Assembly: GCA_964390645.1 (NCBI GenBank)
Contig: CAYMLL010000183.1
Location: 1 to 15,409 of the forward strand
DNA length: 15,409 nucleotides
DNA from: CAYMLL01 sp964390645
GTDB taxonomy: Bacteria > Planctomycetota > UBA8108
Direction of reading: 5' to 3'
The translations under genes and the position numbers were made by a program. This document shows, piece after piece, positions 7,495 through 14,244 of this stretch (positions within the stretch are counted from its first letter, which is position 1; every line of letters begins with the position of its first letter). The notes under the pieces were generated by a model that was given only the letters and a program-made list of their open reading frames with translations, was not told where the DNA came from and did no database searches.

Positions 7495-8916
7495 ATGAGA
7501 CCCCAGGTCGGACGACCACCCGCAGACGTCGCCAACGGCTCGGCATCCATCGTTCTCGCGGTGGTGGTTCTGCTGTCGAGCGCGTGCATTGTCGGGGTCC
7601 GCGCGCAGCCTGGGCTGGTGGGGGGCGCGCGCGACGACTGGCAGGCTCGGTTCGTCACGGCGCTTGCAGCGATCGAGCGAGGAGATCACGGTCGCGGAGT
7701 CGAGGCCCTTCAGCGTGCGATCGTCGAGGGCGACGATGTCGTGATTCGCGTGCCGGCCGGGTTCGACGGCTCGGTCAGCGTGCTCCGGGAGCGGCTCTCT
7801 TCGCTTCGCCCGGAGGCTGCCGCCGCCACGCGGAAGAAGGGGCAGCAGGCAAAGAGCGGGTCCGACAGTGGTGAGGACGGGCGTCCGAGAGTTCTGCGAC
7901 GTCGCGCCTTCAACCACTTCGGATACGGCCGCGCGTCCACACCGACGTCGTGGAGCCGCTACCGTCGAGTTTCGGATCTCGCACGCTTTCTCCTCTCGCG
8001 CATTTCCGAGGAGTCCCGCGCTGTCTATCGCGCGCGCTACGAGCCGGCGGCGTCCCGGCTCGTCAGCACTCTTTCCGCCGGCTTCGGTATCGAATGGCTC
8101 GATCGGGAAGCTCTCGAGCGGATTGCCCTTCGCTTTCCTCTGACGCTCAGTGGTCGTGAGGCTCGTGAACTTCTCGGTGACCTCGAGTTCGAGGACGCGA
8201 GGGTCGAGCGCGCCGCGATCTGGTTCGCTCAGCTGAGTGATGAGCTGGCCCTGGAGAGTCCTCGGGATGATCAGTTGCTCAGCCGTCTGCGCACGAAGCT
8301 GCTCCTCGCGGTTCGTTTGCGCGGCGACGAGCGGCGCTACGCGCACGAACGTTCCGAGGTGCTCGCGGCGATCGAGTCCGGGGAACAGCGAGAGGCGTTT
8401 CTCGCCACGCTCGAGGGGCTGGAGAGGGCCACGGCTTTCGGCGGGACGGGTCCTGCGGGGGACGGGACGGGTCCTGCGGGGGACGGGACGGGTCCTGCGG
8501 CCGATGTTGCGGTGTCTGTGCAGAGGGGCTCGAGTTCGCCGAAGGCGGTCGTCCAGCTTCCCAGTCGCTGGGGTGGCGAGCTTCCCGGAGGGAATCTCTC
8601 GTCGTCTCCGCCCGTCTCGACGATGCCGGATCTCCCCATCGAGACCTCGTGGCAGACCTTGAGCTGGAGAAACACGGTCGTCGTACGGAGTCTGTACAAC
8701 GATCCTCGACACGACTTCGGCTCGGGACGTTTCGGTCGGGCTATCGTTCGTCGTTGGATCGACTTCCCGTTCGTGCCGGTTGTCGACGGCAACGACGTGT
8801 TCCTGTCGGGCGTCTTTCGCCTCTTTCGCTTCGATGTCAGGCCGGGGACGGGCAAGCTGCTCGCGCAGTTACCCAAACCGACGCCCCGCGACCAGGCCGG
8901 GCGCGTGAAGGAATAG
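7495..8916 (+). CDS. PQQ-like beta-propeller protein, 5' part of one gene split by an assembly gap
   Basis: N-terminal half of a secreted or periplasmic protein that continues at 8979-10300. A signal peptide is clear: hydrophobic residues about 18-36, then VRA|QP cleavage after residue 37. Then come a helical TPR-like stretch (AIERGDHGRGVEALQRAI, about 53-70), a charged linker, and a second helical repeat region (about 180-310) with the YRARYEPAA and RFPLT...LLGDLEFEDARVERAA pattern typical of planctomycete PQQ-propeller proteins. A Gly/Thr/Pro repeat linker (about 317-337) leads into the first propeller strands near 395-463 (VDGNDVFLSG, FRLFRFDVRPGTGKLL). The start is ATG 7495 with a weak AGGT 8 bases away. 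The TAG at 8914-8916 is almost certainly a sequence error: correct coding runs to base 8908 and resumes at 8979 in frame. Joined, the product has 911 residues. Such proteins are often named BamB-like, but ligand and role are unknown. Confidence 0.88.
   Translation: MRPQVGRPPADVANGSASIVLAVVVLLSSACIVGVRAQPGLVGGARDDWQARFVTALAAIERGDHGRGVEALQRAIVEGDDVVIRVPAGFDGSVSVLRERLSSLRPEAAAATRKKGQQAKSGSDSGEDGRPRVLRRRAFNHFGYGRASTPTSWSRYRRVSDLARFLLSRISEESRAVYRARYEPAASRLVSTLSAGFGIEWLDREALERIALRFPLTLSGREARELLGDLEFEDARVERAAIWFAQLSDELALESPRDDQLLSRLRTKLLLAVRLRGDERRYAHERSEVLAAIESGEQREAFLATLEGLERATAFGGTGPAGDGTGPAGDGTGPAADVAVSVQRGSSSPKAVVQLPSRWGGELPGGNLSSSPPVSTMPDLPIETSWQTLSWRNTVVVRSLYNDPRHDFGSGRFGRAIVRRWIDFPFVPVVDGNDVFLSGVFRLFRFDVRPGTGKLLAQLPKPTPRDQAGRVKE
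8443..8505 (+). repeat. 21-base tandem repeat, three units, in frame
   Basis: Units begin at 8443, 8464 and 8485. The first two are identical and encode GTGPAGD; the third diverges near its end and encodes GTGPAAD. The array forms a flexible linker between the helical domain and the propeller. It keeps the frame, so gain or loss of units would only change linker length. Confidence 0.95.
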
Positions 8917-8968
8917 CGCGCCACGCCCGGGGACCCGCCCCCCCGCTGGGGCCCCGCGCCGGCCTGGC
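8909..8968 (+). other. Corrupted contig end: error-laden copy of 8979-9038
   Basis: Laid over 8979-9038 without gaps at a constant offset of 70 bases, 39 of 60 positions are identical, including AGGAAT at the left edge and CTGGGG at 8946-8951 / 9016-9021. At nearly all mismatches the left copy has C or G, often C for A or G for T, which resembles low-quality read-end error rather than evolution. The C-rich runs fit this. These bases should not be translated. Confidence 0.88.
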
Positions 8969-8978
8969 NNNNNNNNNN
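8969..8978. other. Assembly gap (run of 10 N)
   Basis: Ten N between two contigs. The overlap described for 8909-8968 implies that the real gap length is zero and that the contigs overlap: base 8908 should join directly to base 8979, completing codon AAG and keeping the frame. Confidence 0.97.
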
Positions 8979-10300
8979 AGGAATCGAGCGACTCGCCGGT
9001 CTACGCGACGACGCTCTGGGGACGCGATCGGGACTGGACGCTCGACAACGGCGAGGTCGCGGTCGACGCCGGGCTTCCTGGCTCCATCGCTGTCACGCAC
9101 TCGATTTCGACCGGTGTCCGGCGAGATCACTACATGGGCTACGACATCACGTCCGAGATCGTGACGCGCTCCCTGGTCGCATACGATCGCACCACGGGTC
9201 GACAGCTCTGGAAGACCGAGGATCTGCGGCGGGTGCGTCGTACGGACCCCTTCGGTCCGAACCAGATCCCTGTCGAGGTCAGCTACTCGTCTCCGCCGGT
9301 GGTGCGCGGATCGCGAGTCTACGCGGGTGGTTGGAAGCAGCGTGGGTACGTCAATTCGTTGGTTCGTGCCCTCGACCTGTACACCGGGAAGATGATCTGG
9401 GAGACGCCGATCGGCTCCTCGCAGATGGAACAGACGATGTTCGGCGAACTCGCGCGCGAACCCTTCGCATCATTCCTGACCGAAGAGGATGGCGTCCTCT
9501 ACTACCAGTCGAATCTCGGCATCGTTGCAGCGCTCGACGTAGAGTCCGGAAACGTGCTCTGGACGACGACCTACGATTCCCTGCAGCCGGAGCCCACGCT
9601 CAGCCGCACACCGATCCTGCGAGACCTCGTCTGGGGCACGAATCCGCCGCTGCTTCTCGATCATATGCTGATCGTCACTCCGCGGGACTCGACGCTGGTT
9701 CTCGCGATCGATACGGGACGTGGTCCGCAGGGAGCTGATCGCGCCGGAGAGGTCCTCTGGTACCACGACAACTCCCGCGGATTCTTGCGCGACTTTCTCG
9801 GCCATCACCAGGGATGGCTCTACTTCACAGGCGTCGGCGGGGTCGAGGCGCTCGACATTTCGTCGCGGACTGCGAGCGGTCATCTCGAGACTGTCGCGCA
9901 GGCGCCAGCGGTGAAGGGGACGTCGCAGGGGCGGCTCGCGCGCGATTTCCGAGGTGCTCTCGAGAAACGGGTTGCCGACAACGAGGCGGCGCCGAGCGTG
10001 CTTCCCAGGCGCGAGCCTCTGGCGAGTCTTCCGGTCGCGCGGCGAGTCCCGTCGCGGTACGGGGGTGCGGACGAGGTTGTCGAGGCGCCCGGTTTGCTGA
10101 CGGACCGAGGCGTGTTGTACAGCGACGAGACCGGGCTTTACCTCGTGGATCATGGTCTGACGCGTCGTGACCTGCTCGTTCCGCCGCCGGCCAACGCCGG
10201 TACCGCCGGATTCGTCCCCGGACGTATCACGATGGCAGGTGACCTGATCCTCGTGACCTCGCGGCTCTGGATCTCGGCCTACGGATCCCCGGTCTACTGA
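8979..10300 (+). CDS. PQQ-like beta-propeller protein, 3' part of the same gene
   Basis: C-terminal half of the gene that begins at 7495. Coding starts at the gap edge, not at the ATG at 9134: the 51 codons from 8981 to 9134 are open and propeller-like (SPVYATTLWGRD). In joined numbering this part covers residues 472-911. Repeated propeller blades are visible, each with a strand followed by a D..TG..LW-type turn: YDRTTGRQLWKTEDL, LDLYTGKMIWETPIGS, LDVESGNVLWTTTYDS, IDTGRG...GEVLWYHDN, then VEALDISSRTASG and GVLYSDETGLYLVDHG. This is the PQQ_2/BamB-like blade pattern; nothing shows that PQQ itself is bound. The stop is TGA 10298-10300. The next confident gene begins 166 bases downstream on the same strand. 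Family call is secure, substrate unknown. Confidence 0.9.
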
Positions 10301-10466
10301 TGTGCCGGGAGTTCATCATTTCGCGAAGGGCTTTCGCAGAGCTGCAGGGCGTGACGGTCGGGTGTCGATCTTCGAGGAGCGAGGCCATGATGTGGGTCCA
10401 GGCGGGCCTGCCAGGAGCGCCTCTCAGGGAGCGGAGTCTGTGCTACCGGAACAACAGAGCGGCGAC

Positions 10467-11666
10467 ATGAGGCTCCGGTTGCGTCCGGGGGATCGGCGAT
10501 TGGGCAGGGCGCAGACCGCGCTCGTGTTGGTGGCGTTGGTCGCCTTCGTGCGGCCGATCGTCGCGCAGGGAGATTTCCCCGCCGGAGATGTCCCCGCCGG
10601 CGGTGCCACGAAGGGAAGCGGGGGCGTCCGCCGCGCTCCGACCGAGCTGGACCGGCGCACCGGGCGCTCGATCGAGCGAGCGCTGCAGTTTCTCGCCCGA
10701 CGTCAGCATAAGGACGGCTCGTGGACGGACCGCGTCGGACGCAAGGTGCACATGGCCTACCGTGGCACCGAGGCGCCGCACGTTGGCGTCACCGGACTTG
10801 CCGGTATCGCGTTTCTTTCGCACGGCGCGCTTCCGGGGGAGGGGTCTTCCGGTTATGTCGAACGCGATGGGCGGCGAGTCTACTACTGCGATGTCATCGA
10901 GAGGGCGCTCGAGTTCGTCATGAGTCAGGTGTCCGAGGACAACGGTTTCGTGACCGCGCATGGATCCCGGATGTACAGCCACGCCTTCGCCACGCTTTTT
11001 CTCGCGGAGGCTTACGGTGTTGGATCGTACCGTGAGAGCCGTCGCGTCAAGCGTTCGCTCAAGAACACGATTCGGCTCATCGTCAACGCACAGACCGCGC
11101 AGGGCGGCTGGCGCTACCGCCCCGGTGCTCAGGACGAGGATATGTCGATTACGGTCTGCCAGGTGATGGCGCTTCGCGCAGCTCGTAACGCCGGAATCGA
11201 GGTGCCGCGTCAGACCATCGAGCGGGCGGTGAACTACGTCAAGCGCAGCTTTGTCGACGGTGTCGGGGCGTTCACCTATCAGCTCGGGCTCGAGTATCGC
11301 GGCGTCGCCAGCCGCTGGACTCCGGCTCTCACGGCGGCGGGTGTCACGACCCTTTACGGTGCGGGAGAGTACGACGCGTACCAGATTCGCGATGGTCTGC
11401 GATTCATCTGGAAGGACCGGCCGAGCCGTTTCGAGGCGAAGAACCGTTTCGACTACTACTACTTCCAGTACTACGCGGTTCAGGCGGCTTTCCAGCGCGG
11501 CGGCGATTACTGGCGACGCTGGTACGACTACATTCGTCGCGACCTGCTGGCGCTTCAGGAGGCCGACGGACGCTGGACGGATCTGGTCGGCCCGAACTAT
11601 GCCACCGCTATGGCGGCGATCATCTTGCAGTTTCCGAACCAGTACCTGCCGATCACGGAGAACTAG
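10467..11666 (+). CDS. Secreted prenyltransferase/squalene-oxidase-repeat protein (alpha/alpha toroid)
   Basis: Exported protein of 399 residues. The start ATG 10467 is chosen because a textbook signal peptide begins there: Arg-rich n-region (residues 1-14), hydrophobic core (about 17-29), cleavage at IVA|QG after residue 33. The frame is open back to GTG 10302, but that extension would bury the signal. The mature part has helical repeats with QW-type motifs: QHKDGSW (80-86), QTAQGGW (209-215), QEADGRW (364-370), plus GVTGLAGIAFL (107-117), DMSITVCQVMAL (225-236) and TPALTAAGVTTLYG (285-298). This is the terpenoid-cyclase/prenyltransferase toroid fold. The DXDD acid motif of squalene-hopene cyclases is not intact; the nearest match is DEDM at 223-226, so catalysis as a cyclase is doubtful. 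Secretion also argues for a binding or scaffold role. No strong ribosome site is visible. Confidence 0.88.
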   Translation: MRLRLRPGDRRLGRAQTALVLVALVAFVRPIVAQGDFPAGDVPAGGATKGSGGVRRAPTELDRRTGRSIERALQFLARRQHKDGSWTDRVGRKVHMAYRGTEAPHVGVTGLAGIAFLSHGALPGEGSSGYVERDGRRVYYCDVIERALEFVMSQVSEDNGFVTAHGSRMYSHAFATLFLAEAYGVGSYRESRRVKRSLKNTIRLIVNAQTAQGGWRYRPGAQDEDMSITVCQVMALRAARNAGIEVPRQTIERAVNYVKRSFVDGVGAFTYQLGLEYRGVASRWTPALTAAGVTTLYGAGEYDAYQIRDGLRFIWKDRPSRFEAKNRFDYYYFQYYAVQAAFQRGGDYWRRWYDYIRRDLLALQEADGRWTDLVGPNYATAMAAIILQFPNQYLPITEN

Positions 11667-11667
11667 C

Positions 11668-11672
11668 GGAAG
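11668..11672 (+). promoter_or_regulatory. Ribosome binding site supporting the TTG start at 11683
   Basis: GGAAG ends 10 bases before the TTG at 11683, directly after the stop codon of the preceding gene (11664-11666). It is the only plausible site near the conserved N-terminus. Moderate support. Confidence 0.4.
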
Positions 11673-11682
11673 CCCACGCGTC

Positions 11683-14244
11683 TTGACCTCCTTCGAAGAA
11701 CTCAGCTCGAATTTACCAGCTAAAGCCGTCGGCCGGACTCCACGACGCTGTATTGCGGCGCTCGACCGGTTACGTCACCGCATCCGGATTGCGACTCTAT
11801 GGGACCGGCTGGCGTGGATCGGTCTCGTGTTCGTCCTCGCGGGTATCGTCTCGTTCGGGCTTGACTACTTCCTTCATTTGCCGCAAGCGGTGCGAGGTTT
11901 TTTCGTCGTTAGCGGGCTCGTCGGCGCGATCGTCATCGTGCTGCGACGGCTCGTGTCTCCGCTGTCGCGACGTGTGCCGGACGATGAGCTGGCGATGCTT
12001 GTCGAGGAGACCCACCCGGGCATGAGGCAGACGTTGCTGACCGCCGTGCAGCTCTGTCGGCCGCAGAGCGTCGGTGGGCGCTACGTTTCGCGGGAGCTCC
12101 TCGACAGCGTGGTGGATGAGGTCGAGTCCCGGGTCGGGGATATCGCCTCCGGGCGCGTCCTGCAACTCCGCCGGTTGTGGCGTAACGCGCTGCTTCTCGG
12201 CGTCCTGGCCCTTGCGGTCGTGGTCGGAGGCGCCGGACGGCCTGACCTCGCGAAGATCTGGTTCAGGCGAAATCTGCTGCTGTTGGCCGATCCTTGGCCG
12301 AAGGGTACGGAGCTCGAGCTCGATCCGACGACCCCGCTCCTCGTCGCCAAGGGAGACGACTTGCCTGTCAGCGTGCGCGTTCTGCGTGGCGACCCACGCA
12401 GCGTGTCGATTGAGTGGGAGGTGGGCGGTGGCGGCGAGCGAGCGAGCAACATGGAGCGACGGGAGAGTGCGTCACGGGACGTTTACATCGAGGAGATCGG
12501 CTCGGACCAGAAGGCGGTCGCGTCGGTGATCGGGCGCTTGGGATTGCTGGACTCGTCGGCGCGGGAGGCGATCGAGAGGGGCGATGGTCGTGTGGCTCGA
12601 GGTCTCGGGTCCGGTGAGCTGGAGGAGCTGGAGAAGGAGCTTCGTGTGGCGGGCGCCGTGATCCGCACCCGGACCTTCGACGTCTTCGTGCACGAGTTCC
12701 ACAACGTCAGCCAGCCTTTTCGTTTCTGGGTCCAGGGAGGGGACGATCGCATCGGTGGCTACGATGGCTACCGCGTGGAGGTTCGCCTGAGGCCTCGCAT
12801 CGACATGATGTCCATCGAGCTGAGCTATCAGCTTCCCGAGTACACGGGTGCCGCGCGAGAGCCGGTCGTCCAGAAGCACGGCAACATCAAGGTCCCTGTC
12901 GGTACGCACGTGGAGTTTCGGATGGCGGCAAACATTCCGGTCTCCAGGGCCTACTTCGTGCTCCGCAACACGGTCGAGGACGACGAGAGCCGTGCACGCG
13001 ATGATCGTGACCGGTGGCCCGATCCGGGCGCGGTCGAGCTCGATCTCGAGCAGCGATTGCGGTTCAGCGGCGACTTCATCGTGCAGGCGAGCGGCTACTA
13101 TTATTTCCAGTTCGAGGACGGGAACCACTTCCGCAGCCGGCAACCGGAGCGGTTTCGGGTGCAGGCCATCGAAGACCGCAAACCGCGGGTGCGCATCGTC
13201 AAGCCGGTTCGCTCGAGCGAGGAGGTATCACCGATCGCCGAGGTCGCGATCGAGGTTGTCGTGAAGGACGATTATCCGGTCCGCAACGTGGTTCTGGAGG
13301 GATTCTACACTCCATCGGGCACACAGGAGCGGATTCCCACCAGCCTGCGACTGCTGGAGTCCGCGGACGGCGACCCATCGAAGTCGCGGAGCGAACCGAA
13401 GCTCGAGCCCTATGTCCTCCGGATCGCAGATCTGGCGAAGCTGGATGGAGCGGGGGCCGAGGCTCCGACTCCTGGTGCGCGCTTCGAGTTCTTTGTCCGT
13501 GCGGAGGACTTCGGCCAGACGGGACAGACGATCACCAACGGTGACGGCACGTCGCGCCCACGCGGCCAGTTCGGAACGTCGCAGGCGCGCGTCTTGCACG
13601 TCGTCGACGCGAACTACCTCGAGGACGAGTTCACGCGTGAGACGATGATCTTTCGTGATATCGCGAATCGCATCGTCAGCAAACAGGAATCGGTGCGCAA
13701 GGATCTCACGGATTCTTATGAGTCGCTGCTTGCGCAAGAGACGCTTGCTGCCGACGATCGGCCTCGTCTCGCTCGGCATCGTCAGGACCAGCGCAAGGTC
13801 ACCGAGAGCCTGGAGAGCCTGTCGAGTCAGATGGGGGAGCTGCTCGACAAGATGGAGGCCAACAAGGTCGGCGAGGAGAAGTGGAAGGACTGGATCCGCG
13901 GGCTGCGCGAGGAACTCGATCGGGTCGCCTCGGAGAAGTCTCAGGGAGTCGTTTCGCGGATCGACCGCTTGCGCAGGGAGGCGCAGAACGCCGAGAGGGA
14001 CGTCGCGGAACTGCTACCGATCACGGAGAGGCAGCGGGATATCGAGCGCGACCTCGCCTCGATCGTCGTACGTATGAGCGAGTTCGGAGACTTGCGGGGA
14101 CTGATTCAGCTCATGCGAGAGGTCAAGCAGCGCCAGCAAGGCGTTCGCGATGAAACCAGGAAGCTCCTGAACGAGGACGACGGCTCTTCGCCGAAAGGGA
14201 CGCCCGGGGGACGATCCAACGCCAGGACGGATGAACCGAGATGA
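11683..14244 (+). CDS. DUF4175-like membrane protein with C-terminal coiled coil
   Basis: Protein of 853 residues from TTG 11683; the frame is open far upstream (to 11251), but that part overlaps the previous gene and lacks any pattern. Layout: helical N-terminus (LDRLRHRIRIATLWDRLAW, 28-45), membrane helices at about 44-60 and 70-88, a soluble helical stretch with DDELAMLVEETHPGMRQ (100-115), a third helix at about 167-184, then a large periplasmic beta-rich region. Its QLPEYTG motif near residue 384 and the later VPVGTHVEFRM resemble the Ig-like part of DUF4175/TIGR02302 proteins. From about 645 to 835 the sequence is charged, heptad-like and helical (coiled coil), ending in a disordered tail. 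Length and membrane layout fit DUF4175, but the assignment rests on pattern only. The stop overlaps the next start by four bases (ATGA), implying coupled translation. Function unknown; probably an envelope scaffold. Confidence 0.8.
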   Translation: MTSFEELSSNLPAKAVGRTPRRCIAALDRLRHRIRIATLWDRLAWIGLVFVLAGIVSFGLDYFLHLPQAVRGFFVVSGLVGAIVIVLRRLVSPLSRRVPDDELAMLVEETHPGMRQTLLTAVQLCRPQSVGGRYVSRELLDSVVDEVESRVGDIASGRVLQLRRLWRNALLLGVLALAVVVGGAGRPDLAKIWFRRNLLLLADPWPKGTELELDPTTPLLVAKGDDLPVSVRVLRGDPRSVSIEWEVGGGGERASNMERRESASRDVYIEEIGSDQKAVASVIGRLGLLDSSAREAIERGDGRVARGLGSGELEELEKELRVAGAVIRTRTFDVFVHEFHNVSQPFRFWVQGGDDRIGGYDGYRVEVRLRPRIDMMSIELSYQLPEYTGAAREPVVQKHGNIKVPVGTHVEFRMAANIPVSRAYFVLRNTVEDDESRARDDRDRWPDPGAVELDLEQRLRFSGDFIVQASGYYYFQFEDGNHFRSRQPERFRVQAIEDRKPRVRIVKPVRSSEEVSPIAEVAIEVVVKDDYPVRNVVLEGFYTPSGTQERIPTSLRLLESADGDPSKSRSEPKLEPYVLRIADLAKLDGAGAEAPTPGARFEFFVRAEDFGQTGQTITNGDGTSRPRGQFGTSQARVLHVVDANYLEDEFTRETMIFRDIANRIVSKQESVRKDLTDSYESLLAQETLAADDRPRLARHRQDQRKVTESLESLSSQMGELLDKMEANKVGEEKWKDWIRGLREELDRVASEKSQGVVSRIDRLRREAQNAERDVAELLPITERQRDIERDLASIVVRMSEFGDLRGLIQLMREVKQRQQGVRDETRKLLNEDDGSSPKGTPGGRSNARTDEPR

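Noticed and set aside
8914..8916. TAG stop that would make the propeller gene a pseudogene.
   Set aside because: It falls in the corrupted contig end; the matching position in the right contig reads TCG, and the join restores an open frame.
9134..9136. ATG at 9134 as the start of a separate propeller gene.
   Set aside because: The same frame is open and propeller-like back to the N run at 8979, and no signal peptide or ribosome site precedes this ATG.
10323..10337. Hairpin GCGAA-GGGCT-TTCGC after the propeller gene as a transcription terminator.
   Set aside because: The stem is only five base pairs and no T-tract follows; the next gene is close and on the same strand.
10302..10466. GTG at 10302, two bases after the previous stop codon, as the start of the toroid protein.
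   Set aside because: It would place 55 unpatterned residues before a complete signal peptide that begins at ATG 10467.
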